DNA from: Streptomyces sp. CB02923
GTDB taxonomy: Bacteria > Actinomycetota > Actinomycetes > Streptomycetales > Streptomycetaceae
Direction: 5' to 3'
DNA: 64,000 nucleotides
NCBI RefSeq assembly: GCF_001905005.1
Contig: NZ_LWKZ01000001.1
Location: 995,775 to 1,059,774 of the forward strand
Shown: positions 41,842 to 50,649 of the stretch, in pieces
Layout of the letters: the number at the start of each line of letters is the position of its first letter
How positions within the stretch are numbered: position 1 is the stretch's first letter
Program-made: the position numbers and the translations under genes
Notes under the pieces: model-generated
What the model was told of the DNA's origin: nothing
What the model saw: the letters and a program-made list of their open reading frames with translations, nothing else
Databases searched by the model: none

Positions 41842-41901
41842 CCACGGCACCGTGCCGTGGTCCCCCGTACGGGAATTCGTGGCCGACCGCTGAATTCCCG
41901 T
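41842..41901. terminator. two hairpins after the GntR gene
   Basis: A compact inverted repeat at 41842-41860 (CCACGGC/GCCGTGG) is followed by a 10-bp perfect stem ACGGGAATTC/GAATTCCCGT (41869-41878 with 41892-41901). They lie between convergent gntR and decarboxylase genes. Confidence 0.7.
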
Positions 41902-41956
41902 CCCGTACGGCGGATGATCTCGTGGTGATCCCCTGCGTGCGGGAGGCGCGCCGCCG

Positions 41957-43693
41957 TCAGGCCCCGTAGGCGTTCTGCTCCGCGAACCGCCGCGCGAGGG
42001 CCGTCAGGAGTTCCGGGGCGTCGTCGCGCGGCAGCACCGCCTCGATCAGCACCAGCTCGTCCGGCGTACGGGCGGCCAGCGCGAGCGCGTCGGCCAGCTC
42101 GGCGGGGGTCTCCACCCGCACCGCGACCGTGCCGGGACCGGCGCCGAAAGCGGCGGGCAGGGCGGTGTAGTCCCAGGCGGCGATGTCGTTGTACGAGGCG
42201 GTGGCGCCGTGGATGGCGCGCTCGACGGTGTAGCCGTCGTTGTTGACGACCACGACCACCGGCGCCGCGCCGTACCGGGTCATGGTGCCCAGTTCCTGCG
42301 CGGTGAGCTGGAGGGAGCCGTCTCCGATCACCAGCACCGAACGCCGGTCCGGCGCGGCCAGCCCGGTGCCGAGGGTGGCGGGCAGGGTGTACCCGATCGA
42401 CCCCCACAGCGGCTGGCCGACGAAGCGGCCGTCCGCGGGCAGCGGCACTTCCTGGGCGCCGTAGAACGCGGTGCCCTGCTCGGCGACGAGCACACTGCCG
42501 ACGGGCAGGAACGCGCCGATGGCGGACCACAACTGACGCTGCGTCAGTCCACCTGTCCCCGCACCCGACCCCGTCGCGGCGTCCGCGGGGGCGGCGGGCT
42601 CGCCGTACCCGTCGGGCTCCGGCAGCTCCGCGCCCCGCAGCAGCCCGGCCAGCCCGGCGACGGCCTCGGCCATGGCGATCCCGCCGTACACCCCGCGTCC
42701 CGCCGCCGCCCGCCCCGGACGCAGCTCGATGGTCCGCTCCGGGGTGAAGTGATGGCTGAAGCCGCCGGTGACGCTGTCCGAGACCGGGGCTCCGGCCAGG
42801 ATCAGGCAGTCCGCGTCCTCGACGGCCGCCCTGGCCCGCTTGTCGCTGATCTCTCCGGTGTAGGCGCCGACGAAGCCGGGCGCGGTCTCGTCCAGCACGC
42901 CCTTCCCGCTGGAGAACGCGGCGGCCCGGACCGGCGCGGCGGCGAGCAGGTCGCGCAGCGGCCCGCGCAGCCGGAACCGCTCGGCCTCGTGCCCCGCCAG
43001 CACGGTGACGCTGCGCGCCCCGTCCAGCATCCGCGCGCAGCTCGCGAGGAAGTCCCGCAGCAGCCCGGGATCGGCCGGTTCGTCCGGCACGACCAGCGGC
43101 CCGGCGGGCTCCGGAACCCGGGCCAGCACGACATCGGTGGGCAGATTCAGGTGAACCGGCTTGCTGTGCCGGTACATGGCCCGCAGTACGCGGTCGATCT
43201 CCGCCGGGGCGTTCTCCGCGGTCAGGTCGGCGCGGGCCACCGTCACCTCGGCGAACATCCGGCCGAAGTGCCCGTATTCGCCGTCCATCAGGGTGTGGTG
43301 CACGGGGCGGCCGGCCGCGGCGACCGCGGTGGCGGGCATACCGGTGACGGCGACGACCGGCACCGATTCGGCGTACGCGCCGGCGATGCCGTTGACGGCC
43401 GACAGTTCGCCGACGCCGAAGGTCGTGACGAGGGCGGCGGCGCCGCGCAGCCGGGCGTAGCCGTCGGCGGCGTAGGCGGCGTCGAGCTCGTTGCAGGTGC
43501 CGACCCAGGTGAGGCCGGGGAAGGCGGTCACCTGGTCGAGGAAGCCGAGGTTGTAGTCGCCGGGCACGCCGAAGAGGTGCTCGACGTCCAGCTCGCGCAG
43601 ACGGCGGAGCAGGTAGTCGGCGACGGTGATACGGGGGGTCGCGGCCCGGGGGGTGGTGGCCTGCGGGCCGATGTCCGAGGGGGTGTCCGACAT
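41957..43693 (-). CDS. thiamine-diphosphate-dependent 2-keto acid decarboxylase (pyruvate/indolepyruvate type)
   Basis: This 578-residue enzyme of the pyruvate decarboxylase group has EHLFGVPGDYNLGFLDQV and TCNELDAAYAADGYAR at the N-terminus; the Glu activates the cofactor. VHHTLMDGEYGHF matches the active-site His region. The C-terminal domain has GDGSLQLTAQELGTM followed by VVNNDGYTVE, the ThDP/Mg motif. It forms an aldehyde and CO2 from pyruvate or a branched or aromatic keto acid. It is divergent from a MarR gene whose operators flank its promoter. Such enzymes are uncommon in Streptomyces core metabolism. Confidence 0.93.
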   Translation of the reverse strand: MSDTPSDIGPQATTPRAATPRITVADYLLRRLRELDVEHLFGVPGDYNLGFLDQVTAFPGLTWVGTCNELDAAYAADGYARLRGAAALVTTFGVGELSAVNGIAGAYAESVPVVAVTGMPATAVAAAGRPVHHTLMDGEYGHFGRMFAEVTVARADLTAENAPAEIDRVLRAMYRHSKPVHLNLPTDVVLARVPEPAGPLVVPDEPADPGLLRDFLASCARMLDGARSVTVLAGHEAERFRLRGPLRDLLAAAPVRAAAFSSGKGVLDETAPGFVGAYTGEISDKRARAAVEDADCLILAGAPVSDSVTGGFSHHFTPERTIELRPGRAAAGRGVYGGIAMAEAVAGLAGLLRGAELPEPDGYGEPAAPADAATGSGAGTGGLTQRQLWSAIGAFLPVGSVLVAEQGTAFYGAQEVPLPADGRFVGQPLWGSIGYTLPATLGTGLAAPDRRSVLVIGDGSLQLTAQELGTMTRYGAAPVVVVVNNDGYTVERAIHGATASYNDIAAWDYTALPAAFGAGPGTVAVRVETPAELADALALAARTPDELVLIEAVLPRDDAPELLTALARRFAEQNAYGA

Positions 43694-43730
43694 CGCGGTT
43701 ACCGGCCTTTCTTCACGCGTAAACGTTTTA

Positions 43731-43747
43731 GGTCAAGTTGGTTGACC
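43731..43747. promoter_or_regulatory. MarR operator 1, GGTCAA-N5-TTGACC
   Basis: Perfect 6-5-6 palindrome GGTCAAGTTGGTTGACC, 37 bp upstream of the decarboxylase start. It shares the GTCAA-N5-TTGAC core with the site at 43782-43796. Confidence 0.8.
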
Positions 43748-43781
43748 CAAGTCGCGAGCGTACGGAACCCCGGGATAAAAT

Positions 43782-43796
43782 GTCAACATGCTTGAC
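43782..43796. promoter_or_regulatory. MarR operator 2, GTCAA-N5-TTGAC, over the marR start codon
   Basis: Perfect 5-5-5 palindrome GTCAACATGCTTGAC covering the ATG (43788) of the MarR gene, with its centre 50 bp from operator 1. Binding here would give autoregulation. Confidence 0.8.
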
Positions 43797-44279
43797 CCTA
43801 ATCGTCCGGACACCTTCGACCGCGATTTCACCCTCTTCTACTTCGCCTACCGCGCCTTCACCGGAGCGGCCGACGAAGCCCTGACCGAACAGGGCATGGG
43901 CCGCGCCCACCACCGCGTCCTGACGTTCCTCGCGCACTCCCCCGGCATGAGCGTCGGCGAGCTGTGCCAGGCGCTCGCGCTCACCAAACAGGCCATCAAC
44001 GGGCCGCTGCGCAAGCTGAGCGACGAACAGCTGGTGCGGGTGACACCGGGGGCGCGGGACCGCCGCCGTAAGGAACTCCACCTCACCGAGCGCGGCGCGG
44101 AGCTGGAACGCAAGCTCCACGAGCGTCAGCGCGCACTGTTCGCCGCCGCGCTGGAGGAGGCCGGACCGGAGGCGGCCGAGGGGTGGCGCCGCGTGCTCAG
44201 GCCCTTGGCCGGGCGGGAGTGGGAGGCGTTCGCGGCGTCCGCGGCGGAGCGTCGCGCGTCGCAGGCGGACCGGCCGTAA
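43788..44279 (+). CDS. MarR-family regulator
   Basis: This 163-residue regulator has a winged helix with MGRAHHRVLTFLAHSPGMSVGELCQALALTKQAINGPLRKL and the wing VRVTPGARDRRRKELHLTERG. The DxR motif of the wing is present as RDRRRK. It is divergent from the keto acid decarboxylase and shares two GTCAA-N5-TTGAC palindromes with it, so it probably represses both genes until a ligand is bound. The start codon lies inside the second palindrome. Confidence 0.93.
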   Translation: MLDPNRPDTFDRDFTLFYFAYRAFTGAADEALTEQGMGRAHHRVLTFLAHSPGMSVGELCQALALTKQAINGPLRKLSDEQLVRVTPGARDRRRKELHLTERGAELERKLHERQRALFAAALEEAGPEAAEGWRRVLRPLAGREWEAFAASAAERRASQADRP

Positions 44280-44295
44280 CGGCGCGGCCTGCCGC

Positions 44296-44505
44296 TCAGA
44301 ACAGGGGCTGCTGCCCCGGGAACGGAGGCTCCTCCGGGTCGAACAGCCGTTCCGCGGGAGCCATCATCGGCGCGATGCGGCGGGAGCCGGGACACGAGAC
44401 GAGTTCCAGCACGGTGCGGCGGCCCGGCGGGTCGTGGCGGGCGTAGCGTCCGCCTACGACGGCGATCTCTCGGTTGCATACGGGGCACGGGCGACGCGGT
44501 GACAT
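44296..44505 (-). CDS. small zinc-ribbon-like protein
   Basis: This 69-residue protein starts at ATG 44505. MSPRRPCPVCNREIAVVGGRYARHDPPGRR gives a CPxC pair and a nearby His, and LVSCPGS supplies a third Cys, suggesting a single small zinc-binding motif. The C-terminus (LFDPEEPPFPGQQPLF) is Pro-rich. Function unknown. The frame extends upstream to 44592, but ATG 44505 starts right at the motif. Confidence 0.72.
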   Translation of the reverse strand: MSPRRPCPVCNREIAVVGGRYARHDPPGRRTVLELVSCPGSRRIAPMMAPAERLFDPEEPPFPGQQPLF

Positions 44506-44741
44506 CTGGTCATTGTCCCCCGGAGCGGCCGGGCGTACCGCGCACGGGGGCATCGCACCCCGCGGGAGGAGTGCGCATCCCGCGCTGCGCACGGCGGGGG
44601 CCGGGCGGGGGCGTGCGCCGCGGGTGTGCGCCCTCTGACGGCGTCATGCCCCCTCACCCCCGGGTGTCCTTAGTTTCGTGTCGTCGCGGCACTGGGAATC
44701 CAGTTCCTGGAAGAGGCCGGTGTCACCACGGGGGTGACGCC

Positions 44742-45644
44742 ATGACACGGATGCGGAAGGGACACGGCGTGCGCAAGGGACAGGCGGTGGCCACCGGGCT
44801 GCTGGTGCTGGCCGTGACGACCGGCTGCAAAACCATCACGATCACCCCGAACGGCGGACTCTCGCCATCGGCCCCCTCGGCCTCCGCGCCGGGGCGCGCG
44901 GAGGCGTTTCCCGCGCAGACGGCGGACAAGGCGCCCCCCAGACGCGCCCGCGCGACCAAAGCGCCGCGCCGGACGGCCAAGCCGGTCCTCGCCCGCGGCG
45001 CCCGCGGCCCGAAGGTGCGCGAACTACAGGCCCGCATGGCCCAGTTGTCACTCTTCCGCCGTAAGCCCACCGGTTTCTACGGACGGCAGACCGCCGCCTC
45101 CGTGTCGGCCTTCCAGCGCCGGCGGGGTCTGCGGCGTACGGGCACCGTGGACCGCGCGACCTGGAACGCCCTGGTCTCGCGCACACGCCCACCCACCCGC
45201 GCCCAGCTGCACCCGCCCGCCAAGAAGACCGCGAAGAAGCCGGTCGGGAAGCCCCCCAGGAAGCCGGCCGTCAGGCGTGACCGCCGCTGCATGACGGGGC
45301 GCGTCCTGTGCATCAGCAAGCGGAGCAACACGCTCGCGTGGATGGTGAACGGCAAGGTGCGCTCGGCGATGGACGTCCGTTTCGGCGCGCAGTACACGCC
45401 GACCCGGGAGGGCACGTTCCGGATCGCGTTCAAGAGCCGTCGCCATGTCTCGTCGATCTATCACACGCCGATGCCGTACGCGATGTTCTTCAGCGGCGGC
45501 CAGGCCGTCCACTACTCGGCCGACTTCGCCGCCCACGGCTACCGCGGCGCCTCCCACGGCTGCGTAAACGTCCGCGACAGAACCAAGGTGGCCACCCTCT
45601 TCCAAGAGGTAAAACCCGGCGACAAGGTAGTCATCTACAAATAA
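44742..45644 (+). CDS. L,D-transpeptidase lipoprotein with peptidoglycan-binding domain
   Basis: This 300-residue envelope enzyme has a signal peptide with lipobox VTTGC near residues 26-30. A Lys/Arg/Pro-rich linker follows, then a PG_binding_1 domain (GARGPKVRELQARMAQLSLF, TAASVSAFQRRRGL). The C-terminal YkuD domain has the catalytic motif YRGASHGCVNV (His and Cys) near residue 280. It would form 3-3 peptidoglycan cross-links or attach proteins. The start is probably ATG 44742; ATG 44751 is possible. Confidence 0.92.
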   Translation: MTRMRKGHGVRKGQAVATGLLVLAVTTGCKTITITPNGGLSPSAPSASAPGRAEAFPAQTADKAPPRRARATKAPRRTAKPVLARGARGPKVRELQARMAQLSLFRRKPTGFYGRQTAASVSAFQRRRGLRRTGTVDRATWNALVSRTRPPTRAQLHPPAKKTAKKPVGKPPRKPAVRRDRRCMTGRVLCISKRSNTLAWMVNGKVRSAMDVRFGAQYTPTREGTFRIAFKSRRHVSSIYHTPMPYAMFFSGGQAVHYSADFAAHGYRGASHGCVNVRDRTKVATLFQEVKPGDKVVIYK

Positions 45645-45909
45645 CCCACCAAGCCCACTCAATCCCACGCCGCCCCCCACCCACCCCCGCAGTAACCCCA
45701 GCCATCAATTGCGCACCCCCCACCCACCGCAACCAGATCCGCGAGAGCGGCGCCGGCTTAGGCGCAAAGAGGGGCGCGGGCAGGGCCGGGGGAACGTGCC
45801 CCGCCCGCGCCAGGTGCGACGAGCCGTTGGTACGGGGGGAACCCCGGCTCGCGCGCAAGCCGATGACCAGTCGGCTTCACCACGTACTGCGCCGGGGGGC
45901 CGGAAAACG

Positions 45910-47037
45910 TCACACCGGTGCGATGAGGGGTGCTCCGGGGATGCGCAGCTCGTCGGGTGCGGCGGGGGTGGTGGTGACGGTGCCGGCGGGGTCGCGGGGG
46001 TAGGGGGCGGCGGTGCCTGCGGAGGGGGCGTATCCGTGGTGGTCGTCGTCCTCGTCGTCGCCCTTGCCGCCGTGGCCCTTGCCTCCGTGTCCGTGGCCGT
46101 GGCCGCCCTGGCCGTGGTTGCCGCGGCCGTCGCCGTCGTAGCGGCCGCCGCCCTGGGTGCCGTCCTGGGTGTGGGAGAGGTACTGGCGGCAGAAGGCGTG
46201 CACCTTTTCCGGGCCGCCTGCCGCGCGTTCCAGGCGGCGCAGTGTGTCCTGGTCGAGGACGGAGCGCTGGCCGGATTCGTAGGTGCGGCAGAACGCGACA
46301 CCGAGCCGGCGCTTCTCCTTGTCGTCCGGCTTGCCCTTGGGGTCGTCGGGGCTGCTGTCGCCGTCTCCGGTGGTGCCGCCGCCGGTCGCGTCCTGGCCGG
46401 GGGTGTTCCGTCCGGCGCCGGGGGGCGGGGTGCCGCCGGTGCCGCCGTCGCTTCCGGTGTCGGTGATGAGGGGGTCGGGCCGGTCGGTGCCGGGGGCGGG
46501 GTCCGGCATCCGGGAGGCGCCGCCGGTGGCCGGGGCGGTGTCGTCGGTGGCGAGCGGGCCGGGGGTTTCGGCGGCGGAGACGCTGGTGGCGGGGGCCGGG
46601 CCGGTGGTGCTGCGGAAGGGGGTCGGCAGGACGCCCGTGCCGGCGGCCACGGCGACGCCGCCGAGCGCGCAGCCTGCCAGGGCGACCATGAATCCGCGGC
46701 GCAGCGGGCGTCCGAAGCGGCGGTGGGTGGCGGTTCCCGCGCCGCGGGGTGTGGGGGCGGCGTCCGCCGCGCGGGCGGCTGTGATGTCGGCGATGCCGGC
46801 CGCGGGGGCCGCGGCCGTCGCCGGGGCGGGGCCGCGTGCCTGTCTGAAGGCGGCGAGGGCGGCTTCCTCGCCGGGGAGCGGTGTGTCCCCGGCGGTGCTT
46901 CGGCCCGCCGTGGCGGCGGCGTGGAGCAGGGCGGTGAGTTCCGCGGCGCCGGTGCCGTCCGGGGAACCGGCCGGTTCGCCGCGCAGCAGTCGCTCCGCGG
47001 CCTCCTCGTCGAGCCAGTCGTACCGGTCGTCGGCCAT
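45910..47037 (-). CDS. membrane protein partner of the ECF sigma factor, with metal-tract domain
   Basis: This 375-residue protein overlaps the sigma gene (TGATG). It has a cytoplasmic N-terminus starting DDRYDWLDEEAAERLLRGE, a Pro/Ala linker, one membrane segment near residues 115-135 (GFMVALAGCALGGVAVAAGT) and a large exported part. The exported part is Thr/Gly/Pro-rich, has a cysteine-containing helical piece (VAFCRTYESGQRS, HAFCRQYLSHT), then a tract very rich in His, Gly and Asp (about residues 305-335). A role as anti-sigma or sensor is inferred from coupling and topology. Confidence 0.78.
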   Translation of the reverse strand: MADDRYDWLDEEAAERLLRGEPAGSPDGTGAAELTALLHAAATAGRSTAGDTPLPGEEAALAAFRQARGPAPATAAAPAAGIADITAARAADAAPTPRGAGTATHRRFGRPLRRGFMVALAGCALGGVAVAAGTGVLPTPFRSTTGPAPATSVSAAETPGPLATDDTAPATGGASRMPDPAPGTDRPDPLITDTGSDGGTGGTPPPGAGRNTPGQDATGGGTTGDGDSSPDDPKGKPDDKEKRRLGVAFCRTYESGQRSVLDQDTLRRLERAAGGPEKVHAFCRQYLSHTQDGTQGGGRYDGDGRGNHGQGGHGHGHGGKGHGGKGDDEDDDHHGYAPSAGTAAPYPRDPAGTVTTTPAAPDELRIPGAPLIAPV

Positions 47038-47732
47038 CACATGTCCTTCTGCGTTCGTGCGGCCGTTTCCGTCACACCCGGTACGTACGATTCCGCCGCG
47101 CTCTCACCTCGTCCGGTGCCCTGTGCGGGCACTCCTTCCATGGGCGCTCCCACAGGCCCGTCGTCGCCGCCGGCTCCGAGGAGGTCGGCCAGCCGCCGCA
47201 GTCCGCGGTGTGCGGCGGTCCGTACGGCGCCGGGCCGTTTGCCCAGCACTCCCGCGGCGCTCTTGGCGTCCAGGCCCACCACCACGCGCAGTACGACGGC
47301 TTCGGCCTGGTCCTGCGGGAGCCGTGAGATGAGGCGGAAGGTGTGGCCGGTACCGAGGGCTTCCATGGCCTCGTCGGCGGTGTCCGAGGCGCCCGGCCGG
47401 TCGGTCAGCTCGGTCTCGTCGCCGCCGACGGCGGGGCGGCGGCCGCGCATCCGTATGTGATCCAGGGCCCGGTTGCGGGCTATGCGTGCGGCCCAGCCCC
47501 GGAACCGGTCGGCGTCGCCGCTGAAGCGGGGCAGGTCGCGGGTGATCTGGAGCCATGCTTCGGAGGCCACGTCCTCGGCATCCGCTTCGCCCACCAAGGT
47601 CCGTACATATCCGATAAGCCGGGGATGCACGGCACGGTAGACGGTACGGAACGCCGCCTCGTCGCCGCCCTGCGCCGCCTGTACGGCGACCGTCAGCCGG
47701 CTGTCGTCCGGCTGAGTGTCGTCCCCTCGCAC
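47037..47732 (-). CDS. ECF-subfamily RNA polymerase sigma factor
   Basis: This 231-residue sigma factor has region 2 with GDEAAFRTVYRAVHPRLIGYVRTLVG and VASEAWLQITRDLPRF. Region 4 has LPQDQAEAVVLRVVVGLDAKSAAGVLGKRPGAVRTAAHRGL. I chose GTG 47732 (VRGDDTQPDDSRL), preceded by AGGATGG; the frame is open 100 codons further upstream without domain similarity. Its stop overlaps the next gene, a single-pass membrane protein, so the pair is probably a sigma factor and its membrane-bound controller. Confidence 0.9.
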   Translation of the reverse strand: MRGDDTQPDDSRLTVAVQAAQGGDEAAFRTVYRAVHPRLIGYVRTLVGEADAEDVASEAWLQITRDLPRFSGDADRFRGWAARIARNRALDHIRMRGRRPAVGGDETELTDRPGASDTADEAMEALGTGHTFRLISRLPQDQAEAVVLRVVVGLDAKSAAGVLGKRPGAVRTAAHRGLRRLADLLGAGGDDGPVGAPMEGVPAQGTGRGESAAESYVPGVTETAARTQKDM

Positions 47733-48100
47733 GGGTCCATCCTGTCGCACGCGGAAAGTCCGCCGCCCGGTCCTCGCTGATTCGCTGTTCTCGGGCACCG
47801 CGGGTACTCCTGGTAACCCGTGTGTCCCCGCTGACGGTAACCCGGCCGCCCGCGCACCGGGCACCCGGGCTGCCTGCCGACCTGCCCCTCCGCACCGGCG
47901 GGAGGTGCGTACGGCCACCGCGCCGGGCGGCGCGGACCCGCACGCTACGGCCAGGGCGCACCCCGCGTCCAGAGCGCACCCGCACCGGGCCGGGCGCCGG
48001 GCGCGCGGCGTGTGCCGTGCCGCGGCCCGCACCCCGTGTGACGCTTTCGCGGCACATGGCGCTGTAAGGATCAGGGGCCCTTGACCGGGCTCCCCTGGAA
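47733..48100. other. gene-free upstream region of the ECF operon
   Basis: This roughly 370-bp region between the sigma gene and the hexosaminidase terminator has no protein-like frame. The sigma frame stays open through most of it, but the translation is low complexity and Arg/Ala-rich. The sigma promoter must lie here; I could not pick out a clear -10/-35 pair. Confidence 0.5.
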
Positions 48101-48143
48101 CGACGGCCGGGGCCTCTCCTGTGGGGGGTGGCGGCCCCGGTCG
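48101..48143. terminator. hairpin after the hexosaminidase gene
   Basis: CCGGGGCC (48107-48114) pairs with GGCCCCGG (48133-48140). CGA/TCG extends the stem across a 3-nt bulge. It lies about 30 bp past the stop of the minus-strand hexosaminidase gene. Confidence 0.55.
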
Positions 48144-48174
48144 TCCCCTTCTCGCCGCGTCCGGCCCTGGCCGC

Positions 48175-49800
48175 TCAGACCTGGTTGGCCAGTTTTTTGA
48201 AGTCCGCCCAGGACAGGGCCGGATCGCGGCGGTCCCAGACCTTCTGCGCGAGCGCGCGCAGCGGCATCCGGATGCCGTCGGCCACCTGCTGCTGCGTCTG
48301 CTTGCCCGCCAGGTCGCACCACACCGCCAGACGCGCCCCGAGCACCCGGTCGGGGCCGGACAGCGACTCCGGCACGGCCTTGGTACCGCGCAGCACCCCG
48401 GGCGTCCACTGCGTGTAGATCCGTTCGCCGGTCGGGTACGGCATGTTGTTGGGCTCGCCGAGCACGTAGTAGAGGTACTCGTCGTTGAGGTTGACGACCG
48501 TGCGCTTCTCGCGCAGGTATTCGTCCGGTTCGCGGGCGCCGATCTCCTTGCCGGTCCAGTAGGCGACGGTGCGGCCGGAGTCCGGTGCGACGTCCGTGTC
48601 GCGGAAGTAGCCGTCGTTCCAGGCCTCGACCTGCTGGGCCCCGGCGGCCCGCACGGTCTTGTCCCGGTCGTTGAGCCAGCCGGTGGCCAGGTCCTCGATC
48701 GTGCCGCCGTCGCCGTACTTCTCCCGGGCGGCGCGGGCCAGCTGCGGGTAGTTCGCGGCGGGGTCCCGGTCGGCCAGCGCGCGGTACTCGTCGCCGCCCA
48801 GGTGCCAGTGCTTGCCGGGGAAGAGCGGGGCGTATTCGCGCAGCAGGTCGTCCACGATCTCGGCGGCGCCGGGCTGTGAGATGTCCATCGCGCCGCTCTG
48901 GGTCCGGCCGTCGGCGGAGCGCAGCTGGAGGTCGGGGTGGGCTTTCAGGACGGCGCCGAGGTGGCCGGGCGAGTCGATCTCCGGGATGACGGTGATGTGC
49001 AGGCCGCGGGCGACGTCGACGAGGTGACGCACCTGGTCCTTGGTGAGGTGGTCCTCGGAGACGATCTCCGGGTGCTTCTCGCTCTCGATGCGGAACGCCT
49101 GGTCGTCGGAGAAGTGCAGCTGGAGCTGGTTGAGCTTGAGGCCCGCCAGGTCGCGGATGCGGTCCTCGATCCACTGCACGTCGAAGTGCTTGCGCGCGAT
49201 GTCCAGCATGAAGCCGCGCTGCGCACGGTCCGGGCGGTCCTCGACGGTTCCTTCGGGGACGCCGCCGGAGGCCCGTACGGACTGCAGAACGGTGCGGGTG
49301 CCGTTGAAGATGCCCGCGTCGGTGGGGGCGGTGAGGGTGAGGCGGGTGCCGCGGGCGGTGAGGGTGTACGCCTCCTCGGCGGTGTCGTAGACCGGTGCGT
49401 TGTCGGCGCGCCGGGCGGCGTCCTCGCCGCCGGACAGCCGCAGCTCGACGTCGCCGGGCCGGACGGGCTGCTTGCCCCAGACCGTGCGCAGGCCGCCCAG
49501 TTCCCGGGCGAACCGCCGGGCCTCGTCGGCGAGCGGACTCTTCTCGCCCGCGGGCACCACGACGCGGGCCTGTTTGGCGGGCCGCCAGCCGCGTCCGTCG
49601 GCGGCGCTGAATTTCTGTACGGCGGGCACGGTGCGGGGCGGGCCCTGCACCGGGTCCCAGGTGGGGGTGGGGGCGGCGGAGGCGCTGCCGCCGTCGCCCT
49701 TCGGCGGGGTGCGGCCGTCCGAGCAGCCCGCGACGGCCAGTGCCGTGAGGGCGGCCGTCACTCCTGCGGTGATGCTCGTGGCCAGTTTTCCGGTCCTCAT
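48175..49800 (-). CDS. beta-N-acetylhexosaminidase lipoprotein (GH20)
   Basis: This 541-residue enzyme has a lipobox (LAVAGC, Cys26) and a Ser/Ala/Pro linker. The GH20 N-terminal domain comes next (EEAYTLTARGTRLTLTAPTDAG). The catalytic barrel has RGFMLDIARKHFDVQWI, LQLHFSDDQAFRIE, TVIPEIDSPGHLGA and the catalytic Asp-Glu pair in HWHLGGDEYRAL. It releases terminal GlcNAc or GalNAc from chitin-like or wall glycans outside the cell. The family identification and active site are clear. Monocistronic. Confidence 0.96.
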   Translation of the reverse strand: MRTGKLATSITAGVTAALTALAVAGCSDGRTPPKGDGGSASAAPTPTWDPVQGPPRTVPAVQKFSAADGRGWRPAKQARVVVPAGEKSPLADEARRFARELGGLRTVWGKQPVRPGDVELRLSGGEDAARRADNAPVYDTAEEAYTLTARGTRLTLTAPTDAGIFNGTRTVLQSVRASGGVPEGTVEDRPDRAQRGFMLDIARKHFDVQWIEDRIRDLAGLKLNQLQLHFSDDQAFRIESEKHPEIVSEDHLTKDQVRHLVDVARGLHITVIPEIDSPGHLGAVLKAHPDLQLRSADGRTQSGAMDISQPGAAEIVDDLLREYAPLFPGKHWHLGGDEYRALADRDPAANYPQLARAAREKYGDGGTIEDLATGWLNDRDKTVRAAGAQQVEAWNDGYFRDTDVAPDSGRTVAYWTGKEIGAREPDEYLREKRTVVNLNDEYLYYVLGEPNNMPYPTGERIYTQWTPGVLRGTKAVPESLSGPDRVLGARLAVWCDLAGKQTQQQVADGIRMPLRALAQKVWDRRDPALSWADFKKLANQV

Positions 49801-50046
49801 ATACGCAAAACCTCCCTTTCCGGGGCGAAGGTATTGCCAGGTGACAGACGTTCACGTCTAGTACGCGCGCGAAAGCTCTCTCATTCGGGTGAAATTCGTG
49901 CATCCATCGGACAGTGCTCGACAGACGTCGTTACGGTGGCGTCTCAACCCGTTCACCCCTCCCGGGGCCCACGGCCCCCCGCGCATCCGCCGCGACCCCG
50001 CCGCTCCGGCGCCGCCCTGATCAGCGTTCTCCGCCCCGAGGAGCCC

Positions 50047-50649
50047 ATGCAGCCCAGCGATACCCCGGCCGCCCCGCCGACACCGCTGCGCACTCCCCGG
50101 CCCGCCACACCCTCCCAGAAGCTGCCGCCGCTGCCGCCACCGCCTCCCGGCAGCGCCGCCCCGGTCCGTACGACCGGCCTGGAACGCCTGAACGGCGCCG
50201 CCCCGGACACCGCCGAGGCGGCCCTGCTGACCTGCTGCGGCAGCCGCCGCTGGGCCCGCCGCCTGGCCGACCACCGCCCGTACCCGGATGTGGAGGCCCT
50301 GCTGGCCGCCGCCGACGAGGCCAGCTACGACCTGACCCCGGCCGACCTGGACGAGGCGCTGGCCGGGGAGACCGTCTCGCCGCAGCCGCTCGTCGGCGCG
50401 CGCGGGCCGGGCACGCTGGCGGCGCACACCGCGCTGCGCGCCGCGCACGCCGAGTACGAGCGCCAGTTCCGGCACGCCTTCGTCATCTGCCTGGACGGCT
50501 TCCGCGACACCGAACAGCTGAACGTGGTGCTCACCGCGATCCACGACCGGCTCGGCAACGCTTCCGAGGAGGAGCGGGCCATCGCCGCCGACGAGCTGCG
50601 CCGGATCGCGCGCGGACGGCTCGCCCAGCTCGTGGCGTCCCGCGCCTGA
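50047..50649 (+). CDS. OHCU decarboxylase (UraD)-like protein, probably non-catalytic
   Basis: This 200-residue protein has a Pro-rich first 45 residues. A helical domain follows, matching the OHCU decarboxylase fold: LTCCGSRRWARRLADHRPYPDVEALLAAAD, HAEYERQFRHAFVICLDGF and EERAIAADELRRIARGRLAQL. The conserved HPRIG catalytic segment is replaced by SPQPLVG, so the His thought to act as base is missing. There are no other urate genes nearby. ATG 50047 follows GAGGAG. The function of this paralogue type is unclear. Confidence 0.8.
   Translation: MQPSDTPAAPPTPLRTPRPATPSQKLPPLPPPPPGSAAPVRTTGLERLNGAAPDTAEAALLTCCGSRRWARRLADHRPYPDVEALLAAADEASYDLTPADLDEALAGETVSPQPLVGARGPGTLAAHTALRAAHAEYERQFRHAFVICLDGFRDTEQLNVVLTAIHDRLGNASEEERAIAADELRRIARGRLAQLVASRA

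Noticed and set aside
45645..45909. Possible small gene in the gap after the L,D-transpeptidase
   Set aside because: C-rich, Pro/Thr-coding low-complexity frames only; no ribosome site. I see nothing functional here.
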